Assembly: GCA_012295275.1 (NCBI GenBank)
Contig: CM022679.1
Coordinates: forward strand, 30,123,654-30,187,653
Direction of reading: 5' to 3'
Length of the DNA: 64,000 nt
DNA from: Chrysomallon squamiferum
Lineage: Eukaryota > Mollusca > Gastropoda > Neomphalida > Peltospiridae
Shown here: positions 38,142 to 52,852 of the stretch, piece after piece
Layout: the number at the start of each line of letters is the position of its first letter
How positions within the stretch are numbered: position 1 is the first letter of the stretch
Made by a program: the position numbers and the translations under genes
Notes under the pieces: model-generated
The model's database searches: none
What the model was told of the DNA's origin: nothing
What the model saw: the letters and a program-made list of their open reading frames with translations, nothing else

Positions 38142-41100
38142 CTACTTATTTATTTACTTATTTACTACTTATTTATTTAGTTATTATTTACTTGCTCACT
38201 TACTTATTTATTTAATTAGTTAATTAGTTACTGATTTATTTATTTACCACACAGCAGAGTTAAGTATGTCTATGTCAGTGTGAAAACTAGAATGATTTAT
38301 ACTTACTGTACATTTAGGACATACAAAGCCACTCATGTTTTCAACTACTCCTAGAATCGGAAGTTTGACTTTCTGACAAAATGTTATTTCTTTTCTAACA
38401 TCCTGTAGTGACACCTCCTGAAATTAGTAAAAAAAAAACAATTTTATTAATAAATAAAACATTTTTAAATTTAAAAAAATAGCTGTCTTTTATGGGAGTA
38501 ACATAGGCTCACATAAAATAAACAGATGTATACAGAAACATCCAGAAAAATACACAGATAAATAAACATATACAGACACACACAAACACACACACAGAAA
38601 CACAGAGATGTATATAGATACATACACAGATAATATATATTTTTACACATGCAGACATGACAAGAATGGGTCAGTGTTCAAAAAGACTGAAAAAACTAAT
38701 ATTTGTTTTAATTGGCATGTTTCAGCATTTCAGAAAAAATATTATTTTGTTTTAAGATTGATATAATTATAAATCTGACTGAAAACCAAAACAATTCAGT
38801 AACGTCAACATTTTCAGTACTGACATAAATGTCAAATTATTTTTTAACATGTAAAACACACTTTTCATTTTTGTCAAAAACAATTCGCAAATTAACAGTT
38901 TAAAATCCAAAATCCTTATTGTATTTAATTCAAGTTTCATCAAGAAATCAACATATTAAACAGTTGAAGAGGCAGAAACAATTAAAAATGTTACAGAATA
39001 TACAAGTAACAAGAGTGTTAGAAAAAACATGCTTTGTGGATGTCCATTTAATTATTTTCACCACCATCATAATCAACACTAATTTTCAAAATTATCATAA
39101 AGACCCCAATGTATGCACAGGTAAAATCTGGTTTAAACTTCACTGACCTGTGGCGTGGTCAGCATGATGGCACCGTCCACACTGGTCTCACTCAGGTACT
39201 GGACAACTGACAGGTGCTCGTCAGAGGTTCCGGGCGGGGTGTCCACCACCAGGTAGTCAACCTCCCCCCAGTCCACGTCCCGCAGAAACTGCTTGATCAT
39301 CCCTGAAAATAAAAAAATAAAACATGACTACGATGATGATAGTAACAGTAACAGTAAGAACTATAATACTGATGATGATGATAACAACAATAACAGTAAG
39401 AACTATAATATTGATGACGATGATAACAACAACAATAATAATAATAATTTTAATAATAATAATAACAATAATAACAATAGCAAAAACATCAAAAACAGGG
39501 GACTTCTAAATCATTCAGCAACTTCACTGTGTGACTGAATCAGAAAAAAATCAACTCATTTTCTGTGTTTAAAAGAAATTCAGGATCCCTTAACCAAAAT
39601 CTGAAACTTTTCCCAAGCAGTTGAAGTAGTGATATCTTACATATTTTCATTCACAAACATTTGTGTGCATAAAATAAAGTTTATACATGCAAAACAACCT
39701 TAAAACTAAAATACCACTATTTCACCTGCTCAGAAAAAGTTTTGGATTTCAGAATTTCATCAACCTCTATGTATGTGAATAAGTTAATCAATCTCTTTAC
39801 AGTTTAAATTAAAACACAGAGCAAAAAAAAAAAAAAAAAAAAAAAAAGAATTATATATATATATATATATATAATTACCAATGTAGATAACTAAAATATT
39901 TATGTCATCCTCAGAATGCTATTAATGTGAATATTTCAGTTGAAGATATTACAACAGTGTGTATTAAAAATATATTTAAATATTTTTTACCATTCTTCTT
40001 AGGTCCTCGCCAGATTACTGCATCGTCAAGGCTACCAAGCAGAAAGCCTATCGACATTACACATAAGTTGTCTTTTACGTACTGTAAGGAAAAGAATAAA
40101 CGTTAAAATTATTATGTTGAAATTTTCTGTTACTGACACCATTGGTATTATTAGTTATAGCACTGTTGTTTTTATTTCCTGATAGTGCTATTTCTGTTCC
40201 TACACTTCTTTTTCTTCTTCTTCTTCTTATTATTATTAATATTTGTGTCAGGAAAGAAATGTATGTTTAATATCAGTTTCTTACATTTAAATATCATTCA
40301 TAAAAATATGAACACAAAGTACACAGAAATGTAAATTTATTCATATAAAGTTTACATAATGTATTAACACAATTTCACACTCACAATCAGTTTTATATAT
40401 ATATATATTGCCCCATATCTACACTCGGACACATATGCACAAATTTTGTTGATAAAACCAGCTTGCTTTCTAAATAACCAAAAGTTTAACCCATTATCTA
40501 ACATACGTTTATTTATCACGGACTACGTAGCCTTATCGGTTGCTATGACAACAAATTAATAAAATATAGCCTGTCACAGGTAGATGTTAATTAAGGTATA
40601 CATCTAAAGTACATACTATACAACATGACTTCACCACTTATCAGATATCTTAACCTTGGTTTACCAGTTAAATATTCATGTGACACGAATGTGAACCAGC
40701 TCATCCATATAAACAAAAATAATAACACACACACATACACATATATAATGATGGTGATGATGGTGATGATGATGATTATGATAATATCAGTATTAACAAG
40801 TAACAATAACAATGTTGTTGTTTTCACTTATAATATGATTAATAGTGCCACTACTACTTCTTCTATTCCTACTACTATTACAGCTACTACTGCTGATACC
40901 ACCATTACCTCTACTATTACTACTACTATTTCTGTAACAATAATAATGAATATGATGCTGATGATAGACGATGGCTGATGATGAATATGATGATGATGAT
41001 GATGATGAAGATGACAATGATGATATACATTTTGTATGTAATTGTGACAGAAATTTAAAAGTGTGCAAAAATAGTTTTATATAATAAATTACTTACAATA

Positions 41101-43194
41101 GGTGACCACCCTGATCCACTCTGATGAACCTAAAATAAAAAAAAGAAATAAAAATATAATAATAACAATACTACTAATAATACAGCAACAATACCAAAAA
41201 TAATAATAATAATAATAATAATACAATAATACAACAACAACAGTAATAATAATAATAATAACAAAAACAACAACCAATAACAGATTATAATTTTAGAATT
41301 ATTTAAAAAGCATCATAAATTAACAAATATAATCTGATTTAGAAAACCAAATGTCACAATCTTTAAAATTTTAAAAAAAATCCACACATATATATATATA
41401 TATAAAAATGTGAGTTTCATCTATATAAATATTTATTTTTAAATTTAAATCAATGGAAAATTAAATATCAGATTTAGATTAATTTATTTTTAAGCTTTTC
41501 TTTAGATGAAATGTTTTTTGAATGGATTATGCATCAATGGATTATATTTGGATTAGATTAGGATTAGGATTATGTTTGTAAATAGCATATATAATATCTC
41601 ATGGTTTTACATAATCAATACTTACTTTTTTGTATACACAAAAAATGAACAGCACCGAGGTATTATTGATATTTCTCATACAAACTTGACCAATAACAAA
41701 CAAACACAAAATTTATCAAATATGCATGAAGCTTCCATTCATCATGCAAAAAACAATCATGTCATCTGTTTCACAGTCTTTATCCTTTCAAACTACAAAC
41801 TAATCAGATATGTACCAGGGCTGATCAACAGAATCAGAGAAAGGGCTGTCATCTTGGGAGTTTCATTATTAAAAAAGTACCATTTAGACGATTGCTTTTT
41901 AACTTCTAAGATTAAATAAATTACATTATAAAAGTGAGTTGGTAAAAATAAAATGAGCACACACATGCACAAACACACAAAGACACATATGGTAACACAT
42001 TCTCATTTATTACCTGTTCACCTTCTAATCCCATAATTTTAGGTATAGATGGTCCACATATGTCAATGTCCAAAATGGCGACCTGAAAAACAAAATCTTT
42101 ATTAAAATATTGGTATAAATCACTTTAAATACTGTTGAAATAATACATTAATAATTAAAACTTAGTAAGCAAAAATAAATAAAATTAACTGAATTAGTTA
42201 AATAAATTCATTTTAAAAATGTAACAATAAAAAAAAAAAGTAATAAAAAATAATTAATAAAAGTACTATGTTAATATCAAAAGCAATTTGTCACTATTCA
42301 TTTTTAATCCATCATTCCCTCACTCTCTCTCTTTCTCTCACTCTCTGTTTCTTTCTGTCTTTTTCTTTCCCTTTCCTCATTCTCTTTTTCAATCTTTTAT
42401 ATTTATATATTCATAAATATTTTAAAACCAATCTACTAAATTGCTGATTGTTTTGTGTGCCAGTCAGATAACAACAAAACAAAGATATAATTTAGCTCAT
42501 AGTAATGTAAATATTTAGATGGAATTTTTTTTTTTTTGGCAATACATAGTATTTTTCTACATCTAGTGTCAATTTAGTGTAAAAAAAAGAAAAGATTGTC
42601 TACAAAAAACATCGTGCTACCTGAAGATGAAAATATTTTATGTATTTTTTACTGCAAACATTTTTAAGACTCAATGTAAATTAAAAACAAATACATTAAT
42701 TTAAAAAATGATTATAAAGAATAATTTTTTAGATATCCATAAATAAGGTGATCATTTTCATGTAAGAGACAATGTAAGTTTTTAAAAAGAAACCAGAATA
42801 ATAAATTAGAAATAAAAATGGATAATTTTTTTAAAAATCATGAAAATTACATCAACAAAGTTTTCAAAATATATATTCAGATTTATTCTTTCATTAATTT
42901 GATTTCCATTTTTGGAAACATATAAATGTTTGTTGCCTCTGTGTGACATGATACCATCCAAACATCCAAGCCACCATCACAAACAGAAAGGTAATAAATG
43001 TTAAGTTTCTGAAATAATGCAGAAACAATTTAAGGAATTATTTTTTGTTTTTAAGAATTTGGCTTTTATTTTATTTTGATTTAATTTTTTTTTAATTTTA
43101 TTTATTTTTTTTTTTTTTATTATTTTTTTTTTTTTTTAACTATGATATAGATGATTTTATTTCATTTAAAAAAAAAAAAAAATAATATGGTACT

Positions 43195-43235
<41 letters not shown>

Positions 43236-46200
43236 AAAAGATTGTATTGTGTGTGATATCCTTCTATTTTTTAACAATCTGATTCAAAAGCATGGTAGCC
43301 ATAGGTTAAATATCTATTATAAAACTGAAAAAATGTCGAATAAATTATTTAGAATAAAAAAACATCTAAATCATTACAGGTGAATCACAGCACTCATTTT
43401 TCATTCACACTATTTTCTTACACCTGGGAAAAATAGAAAGAAAAGACTGAATAACAGTAAGAAAAAGAACAAAAGAATGATATAAGTAAAGCAATAAGGT
43501 AATGAAAGACAGAACATTTTTTTTTTTTTTTTTAAATAATAATAACAGATGCTCATTTTTCATTCAAACTATTTTGTTACAGACAGGAATGACAGAAAGA
43601 AAAAGGATGATATAAGTAAAGAAACAAGATAATGAAAGACAGGACACAAAATAAAAATAAATATAATAATAATAATAATAATAATAAGAAGAATAATAAA
43701 AATAATAATAAGAAAAAAGAAGAAGAAATAGAGAATTAAATAAAGTACTAAGAATGACAGCAAAGAAAAATAATAATCAAACAAAGGAAAGGATTTTTGA
43801 TTTGAAAATGATCTGTAAAGAGATCTGACCTATCAACCTCCTTCACCTTAAACAAACATAATCTTTTAGTATATTAAAAACAGCTTCACCAGGTTAATCT
43901 TGAGTAAATATTTTCTTATAATGTACTAAATACAGTTTCAACATTTTAACACTGTCAATAAACACGAGAACATCAGAAACAGTTACGTGGGTGTGACTGT
44001 CTAGTCATGGCTGTAAAAATACCAACACGTGACACTAGCTTGACTGATATCACGTATTCGTGAAACTGTAGCAGTTTCAGAGCTGTTCTATTGAAAAACT
44101 TTAACCCTTTTGACCCCCATCGACACAGATGAGTGCACATGTACAAAACTGCGATACCTCTACTTAAGAGATCAAAGTGGATTTGCAAGCAGGTTTGAGA
44201 AGTGAATGGACATAATATGGCAGTGTGTAAGTAGGAATACGAAACTGAATATCAGAACTTAATCTTTTTCAATCAGACGTCAGATTTAGCCATCCAAGCA
44301 AGTAAACTGTTAAACAAACAAACAAACAAATAAATGAATAAATTAAATAATGAAATATGTGTGTTTCTGTGTATGTGTGTGTGTGTGTGTGTTAAAATCT
44401 ATCTTGGTCATTTATTGTGTTAGAATGGTAGATTCTGTGATCACATCCATTGACCAGCTGTCCATGGCTAACTGGCTGAAGTGTATTAAAGTCAGGCTTT
44501 TCTTTCTATCTAATTTCAAACAGTTTAAAATTAAGTGTATCATAACTTGAATTTTAATTTTATGCAGCCCAACATTGCCAGAGATTTGCACATGGTATGG
44601 CCCAGAGCTATACAAAACTTGTTGGCTCCCTGACATTATTACTGTGACACCTAATAATTATCATTAACAATTAAAATGAGTTGAGGTGGTATTAAACAAA
44701 TATTAATCTTCTTTTTTTATTTATTCATTAATTGTTTTGTTGCTTTTTTTAATTTATTTATTTATTATCATTTTTATTTAATTTAATTTAATTTAATTTT
44801 ATTTTATTTTATTTTATTATTTTATTTTATTTTATTTTATTTTATTTTATTTTATTTTATTTTATTTTATTTTATTTTATTTTATTTTATTTTATTTTAT
44901 TTTATTTTATTTTATTTTATTTTATTTTATTTATTTTCTATTTTCTATTTTTTTTTTTTTTTTTTTTTGACATTGTTAAATTTTGTAAAAAGAACACATT
45001 AGATGTACATTCATCATTAAATCAATGAATGTGTGGTGATACAGGATAACCAGTCAGCTATTGCAGGATGTGATTTTGAGTTGCAGCCAATTAATGAAAT
45101 CCAATGCACCACAAAGGTCAATTTTTGTTTTTCACCATAAATAATTCTGTCTTTCATGTCTACACATTTTTTGCTGAAATCAGTCAACAAAACATATTCT
45201 TTGTGTTTTTGTGTGACCTGTCAAAATCTTAATTAACAAAATTATGCTAAAGCTACGCACTTATGTTGCCAAGATTTGTCTAACATCTCTGACATTGCAC
45301 TCCCATACACTGGGATAATTCAAAAAAGTATTTTGATCAGTAGAATGTGATTTACCTTATTCCATCAAAACCTGAGTTTTGATAATTTTCATCATGTCAC
45401 TGGTTATCCTACACTACCACACAAATATCAGTTTTAAAGGTTTAAACACACAACATAAAAAAGCCATAACAAAGCAGTAACAAGTCATTACCAAAGAAGA
45501 CAAAGCAGAGCAAATTAAAAAAAAAATGCATAAAAAAATGTGTCTGATAAGAAAATAATTTGTACTGTGTCACGCCTAACAGCTATAACATTTATGTAAA
45601 CATGACATGTAAACAAAGTATGATCAAGTTACAGTCACTGTTGGTTAACGATGTTACAAAACTGTTACAAGAATGATTTACAAAATAATCATCTTTTCAT
45701 GATTATTGCAAATTGTATTTATGGGTCATTCCGTGTCAAATCACCCAAAAAAAAAAGAAATTTAAACCCGACCGTCTCAGATTTTTATGAAACTTGGTAT
45801 ACTTGTTGACTGGGATCCCACAGCACCAAATCTGAAATTTTAGCTCAATCAGACCAGTGGTGTGGGAGATACGGCCCACCGAATTTTGAGATTTTTGCCA
45901 AAAATGGGTGTGACCACCAACCTTAGAACCCTTATATCTCAGGAACTACTGGGCCAATCTTCATAAAATTGGTATTATTAGAAAGGCAAAATGACAAGGA
46001 TTCCAAATCTGCCATTTTTGTTTAGTTTGGAAAATATTGGAGTACCTTGACCTTTTGACCTTTGCTATGACCTTGAAATTGACCGTGTGGATCACGTGAT
46101 CTTGAGTTGACCTTTATTGAAATTTAATCTCCCACATGTTAACTAAAACATATAAAAGTTTCCTGGGTGTAATATTTTTTGTTTAGCCACAATATAGATT

Positions 46201-49200
46201 TAAAAAATGCACATACATGAAAATAACACCTTTTCAGCCATTAACATCTGATTAACTAAAACCTGAATGATCAATTCTGGATGCTAGTGATCACCATCTC
46301 TCTTGAGCATCGAGTAAGACATTGTAGGCTTACATGTATGCATAAAGTTCACATAAATTTGAGAGAACTAGGTGTTTCTGACGCTTAACCTTCTCACTAT
46401 GTTTGTTTCAAATGCTCACTGTATCCTTCATTCCCAGACACATTCTACTGTTCTCATTACTTTCATAAAATTGGATTATTTCCTCCTTCAATTCATTGTC
46501 CTTTCAATGGTAAAGGGTGACAAAATCAAGATTTGCACACGCTCTGGCTAGGATTCAGACATTAAGATGTCATTTTAATGTTACTGTAGCTGATGCTAGT
46601 TTTTTTCTGTCCTTTCATTCATTTACTGGAATGTGCTAGTGAATGGAGTTTGACAGGAGTTTGCCTAAACTCAACAGAGTAGAATTCAAATCAAAGTCCT
46701 TTTCTGGGGAAACAACAACCAGCGGTTTGTCTGGCAAGTTATCACCAAATTCTCCCATTGTAATACCACCCATACTAAAGCCATCCTCTGCAGGACCTTT
46801 GATTTCTGAAGGGTAATCAGACAGTCACAGCACAACTTGTCTCCTGGCACTAGTGTCTTTGGAGGATTTACTAAGCATTTGTAAGTGCCCATGCTAACAA
46901 TTCTTAAAGATCTAGTGCGTGCTTGCTCAGGGTGGCGATTAAGGGGATCACAACAGTTTTTCTGCAAAGTTGAAAATTTGATTAAAAGTTCTTGTTCATG
47001 ATACTCTTGATTCCCGTGTTTTGATCCCACTTCAAAGAGTGAGGAGTTCGACTTCCTCAGTTTTCCATACACTTCGCAACAACTCCTTTTTGATATGATG
47101 GTGTTGATAACACACATTTTCAGGAGAGTTAAAGCTGCAGTTAGCCCCGGAAGAAATAAGGATTTTCAGTATTGGCCTGCACCTTCAATTCAATAGAACA
47201 AAGTCAGTGCTTTCCTAATTATTAAATCAAATCCTGAAACCCTTTCAGTAAAGTAAAGCAGGTCATAAAATGGCAGCAGAGTACATATGTCATTGCCAAA
47301 GGCCCACAAGTCTTGGGCATTTATGTCAATCTTCTCAAGTATAAATCACAGTTTATTAAGGTGAAGTAGACCTTGTTCATACTCTGTGCCGAAGACTGGG
47401 TGTACAAATACATTATGCAGTACATCACTTGATGACGTCTGATTTCAGACTGGGTTGTACCGTTGTTGACTGAAACCTTGTTCAAAACCAATGGCCAGGC
47501 CCACATGACATGATAAAATTACTTAATAGGTTTTATGAAATAAAAATATTGTTTATATATCAACATCTGACATTGTGTCCAACTTAAAAAGCTTCAGATT
47601 GTCAAAGAAATGCAGATGAAGAAACTTCTTTGTCTTAAACTTCTAATTGCCATGTGCTCAATGGGGATTGCACCAGGGAATCTAAAGGAGTTCCTGACCT
47701 GCCTGAAGCATCACTTCCTGTTAACCCTTTGAGCCTGATTGTGTAGAACATGTCATGCCATTTGGCATCTTTTCATATCCTTCAGGCATTCCTTCAGACA
47801 TGTCAGGTGGGTTTTAACTCCAAAGATGAGTTTTTAGTCTCAGAGAAAATGTACATTGTAATGCATTGTATCAATCATCCATGCAGGTATGCATTTTTTT
47901 AAATCTCTATTATGGCTAAACAAAAAATATTATACCCAGGAAACTTTTATATGTGAACTTTATGCATACATGTAGGCCTACAATGTCTTACTCAATGCTC
48001 AAGAGAGATGGTGATTCCTAGCATCCTGAATTGATCATTCAGGTTTTAGTTAATCAGATGTTAATGGCTGAAAAGGTGTTATTTTCATGTATGTGCATTT
48101 TTTAAATCTATATTGTGGCTAAACAAAAAATATTACACCCAGGAAACTTTTATATGTTTTAGTTAACATGTGGGAGATTAAATTTCAATAAAGGTCAACT
48201 CAAGATCACGTGATCCACACGGTCAATTTCAAGGTCATAGCAAAGGTCAAAAGGTCAAGGTACTCCAATATTTTCCAAACTAAACAAAAATGGCAGATTT
48301 GGAATCCTTGTCATTTTGCCTTTCTAATAATACCAATTTTATGAAGATTGGCCCAGTAGTTCCTGAGATATAAGGGTTCTAAGGTTGGTGGTCACACCCA
48401 TTTTTGGCAAAAATCTCAAAATTCGGTGGGCCGTATCTCCCACACCACTGGTCTGATTGAGCTAAAATTTCAGATTTGGTGCTGTGGGATCCCAGTCAAC
48501 AAGTATACCAAGTTTCATAAAAATCTGAGACGGTCGGGTTTAAACCATTGGGTGATTTGACACGGAATGACCCTTATGCAACATTTATCTATGGATAATT
48601 ATTTTAACATTTTTTATATAAAGTGTACACAAATTATTAGGCTTAGAAATGTGTTCATTTGTATGTGCTAAATATAATATTGTTTCTCAATTTTCATTTT
48701 TTATTTTATGTTTAACTTTGTATCCAGAAACCTGGAAAAAGAAGAAAATTGATCTGGCATCTTTTTATATGTTTTATGAGTTATAAGGAATATTTTATAC
48801 AAAAAAAACACATTTTCATATTAATGGAATAAATTTTAAAACCATTTCGTAATTCCCATATTTTATATCTATCTCTTTTCATGTATAAAAGCTATTTGTT
48901 GAAAGCCTCTAATAACAAGCAGTTATGTGAAAAACCAAACATTCACAAACCAATTGTTGGAAATCACATATAAAAACTTTATTTTCATGAGCATCTTAAA
49001 TTCTTTTACACTGAATCCTTAAAAAAATTTGTTATAACTGGCTGGCCAAAATATTTCAATTTTTTATCTCAAATTCTGATTATGGCCTTATATAAGAACT
49101 ACTAGAGAAATTAAATTGAAATTTTGCCCAACAATGGACAATATCCTTAGAAAGTTTAAAAGTGTGGGTTTAAAGTATGAACTGTTAAATTTTTGGTCTT

Positions 49201-51856
49201 GTATTTTTTTTATTTTTTTTTGTTGTTTTTTTTTGTTTTTGTGCAATCCTACTAAAACAATCATAAAATCCACATAAAGACAACTATTTTTCAAACAATT
49301 ATAAATTACATTTATATCAAATATCTTTTGCTAACCATACAAAACTTGTTTTAAAGGAAAACATGCATAATAACTATTAATTCTACAAACTGCAGTATTG
49401 AATTTCACTATAAAGAAATCGGTATCTCTACATACCAGTGCTACATATTCAGTTTATTTTTAGCTACATTATTTACAACTAATACATTACGCAAAATCTT
49501 TATTTTTTTATTTAAAAGGTCATTAACTAATACAAGATGGAAATGATATTACGACAGAAGAACAATAAAATAAAACGAGTCCAGACAGAGAAATATTGAT
49601 GCTGGGTTTTCACCTGATCTCTGATAAGTTAATCAATAACCCACACAGCTGATTGATCATGTTTTCTTCATTACACAATAAAGCCACAGCTCATTACTTC
49701 ATCCTACAGCACTGTTACTTCTCTTACAACAATCAAAGTGGGAGTGGGTTGCAGATGAGATGTGCAAGGTTTATCCAAGACGTAATGAGATCGATTCCAG
49801 CTGGCCCATTCAAGAAATGTTTCCTCTGCTCCAATGTTAGTCAAAGTGTACTCTTACCGTTTAGCAAAAAATCATCTTTTATGTGGACCTTCTCATAAAC
49901 AGCAAAATAGTTAAATGGTTTAAGAGAGAGAGATTACTCTCCTGGTGGTGTAAATGTAATAGTAAAATGGTTTGTTATAAGTCAAAATCTACTCTTACCA
50001 TTTAGCAAGAAACCATCTTTTATGTGGACTTTCCCATTAACAGCAAAATAGCTGAATGGTGTAAAAGAGGTATTATTCTCCTATTGGTGTAAATATAAGA
50101 GTAAAATACTTTATATAACAGACAATGGTCTGTTCTTACCATTTAGCAAAACAATCATCTTTTACATGAATTCCCCATTAACAGCAAAACGGCTGAATGG
50201 TATAAAACAGAGATTATTCTCTTTGTGGTGTAAATTATATTTTTTGTAACAATCAGTGGTCAACTCTTACCATTTAGCAAGAATCATCTTCATACATATT
50301 TTACCATGAACAGTAAAATAGCTGAATGATATAAAAGAGTTATTATTCTCCTAATAGTGTAAATATAAGAGTAACTTATTTTAAATAATAGACAATGGTC
50401 TTTAGCAGAAAATCCTCTCTTATATATACTTACCCATGAACAGCAGAGTATTTGAATGGCATAAAACAGAAATTATTCTCCCAGTAGTGTACTTTTATGT
50501 AATAGTCAATGTTTATTTTTGCAATTTAGCAAGAAATCATCTTTTATGTGGACTTTACCATAAACAGTAAAACAGTCAGTTACTCACCTTTTTTTTTTTT
50601 TTTCTTTTTTTTTTTTTTGTACTGAGTAATCATTTACCAGTTTGTAACAAGCTTTTCATCTTTTTCTATTTATAAATTTTTAATTACAAAAATAAAAAAA
50701 ATAAATAATTAATGACTCTTCTTTGATAAACAAAATTTTCCTTTGAAGTAAAAATTAAAAAAAATAATTAAAAAAAACAGCCTAACATACATGACCCATT
50801 AGTCTCAAGTTATTTATTACAGGTATAATTTTTATTTTACTTTTGTGTCATGTTGTCCCTAGAAGTCTCGACATGAAAATCAATAGTATTTCACAATCAG
50901 CTTCCTCGGGACAATGTTATTGTGTGTTTCCTAACTTAGACTTCTTTCACTTCTGATTTCAATCCAGCAAACATCTTTACATGAACTGAAATCCAAGCAC
51001 GTTTGTTATGATCACCCACAATGTATCAGTTTGCACTGTTTAACATATTCTTATATGTTATTATTGCATATTTTAAATCCAGAAATTATATATATATAAT
51101 ATTCTCCTTAAAAACCAAAAAAAAAAAAAATAAAAAAATTATATTAACATAAATTTGAATCTATTAAGTACTGCTGGGTATAAGCATATGAGGACTTGTT
51201 GGTTGAGGGAAGGCAGAAGGATTGATTTGGTTGATTTGCCCAAACTTTTACAGAGTAAAAAAAGAAGAACAAAAAAAACCCAAAATCTTCATTTTGCCCA
51301 AACTTTCCCCACAGTTTTGTTTGAAATTTTGAAAGCCTGTCACCCTTCCCAGCCAACCCCCCTGAACTGTACCTCCATGTCACTGCAATGATAATTTAAT
51401 AATTCAAAAATGACTGGACCGTATAAAACAGGACACAGCATATCAGACACTACGTTGCAGTCTAATGAACTGTGACAGCTGAAGTGGTCAGTTTAACAAT
51501 GTCAACAAAGAGCAATTGAAAATAGTGTTAGCGTATCTCTTGTCTAAGAATAAACCTGCAGTAACTTGCATGTGCACTTTCCCAAAAAGCTGAAACAACA
51601 TATTTCTGAGAAGGAGAAGTTCCACAATTCAACATGCATAAGGAATACTACACAACCATTATGTCACAGGCTATTCCGTAATAATATTTCACATCATGGT
51701 TATAATAAACTGATATAAGTAATGAACTTATTACAGATCAGAAATAATAATAATAATGATATTTTTTTTAAATTTTGTTTATCAAAAAGTGAACATATAA
51801 AAATAAAATAAAATAAAATAAAATAAAAATAAGTTTATGAATAAACAATTAAATAA

Positions 51857-51907
<51 letters not shown>

Positions 51908-52215
51908 AAATAAATAAATATTTAACAACACAAAATTAACACAAAAATAATAAACATAAAGACATAAACAAATATTTTGAAACAGACTGTCTGCTTATTT
52001 CAAGATTTACTGATACCAGAAATATTTTAAGTCATATCGGCTTACTTTAACGTATGTCAAAAAGATTATTTATTACAAGAAATGACTAGCATATTATTTA
52101 CTTAACAAGCTGCATGGGTAAGGGTGAGTAATAGAGAGAGATCACTGTCTTAAGTGGATATATATAACTATCTTGTCTTTCTAATGGATCACTTTCAAAT
52201 ATCAACATTCGGTTT

Positions 52216-52256
<41 letters not shown>

Positions 52257-52811
52257 CGTAAGTGATGTACCTGTTCATATAAAAAAAAATATTATATATT
52301 TATTCATTCCTAACACATCTATTTTTACAAATTCATTAATCCATCTTTGATTTATTTATCCACAGTCCTTCATATGTCACATATTCTGTTCATTCATCTT
52401 TCTTATGTTTTCTCTAATACATAAAAAATTACACTTTTTCAAATCCTATACAAAATTTACACTTTCTCAAATCATGTACAAAATCACACATTCTCAAATC
52501 ATGTACGAAATCACACTTTCTCAAATCCTATACAAAATTTACACTTTCTCAAATCCTATACAAAATTTACACTTTCTCAAATCATGTACAAAATCACTTT
52601 CTTAAATCCTGTACAAAATCACACTTTCTCATATGCATCAAATTTACTTTCTCAACTCCAACCAACTAATACGTTCTCATATTCAACCAGCCCACACTTT
52701 AATAATAAATATCCAACAGTTCAAAACTCTATTCTCTCTGTATTTTATCTTATTACATTCAGTTTCTACTTTTCACTAAATCCATGAAGCTCAACTGAAA
52801 CACAGCACACA

Positions 52812-52852
<41 letters not shown>

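Larger units (their letters stand above)
45723..48573. mobile_element. 2.85-kb DNA transposon with long terminal inverted repeats
   Basis: The two ends are near-identical inverted copies: 45723-46353 and 47950-48573, starting GGGTCATTCCGTGTCAAATC. The element is flanked on both sides by TTAT (45719-45722 and 48574-48577), a likely 4-bp target duplication. The arms differ by only a few bases plus an A-run length change, which suggests recent insertion or gene conversion. Next to the right arm, about 47885-47950 repeats part of the arm. The interior has only broken minus-strand frames, so this copy is non-autonomous. A 4-bp duplication fits Sola- or Kolobok-like groups, but the superfamily is not assigned. 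Confidence 0.85.

Noticed and set aside
41572-41919. 115-codon plus-strand open frame in a NUBP1 intron
   Set aside because: Its residue composition follows AT-rich DNA; no motif or conserved block was seen.
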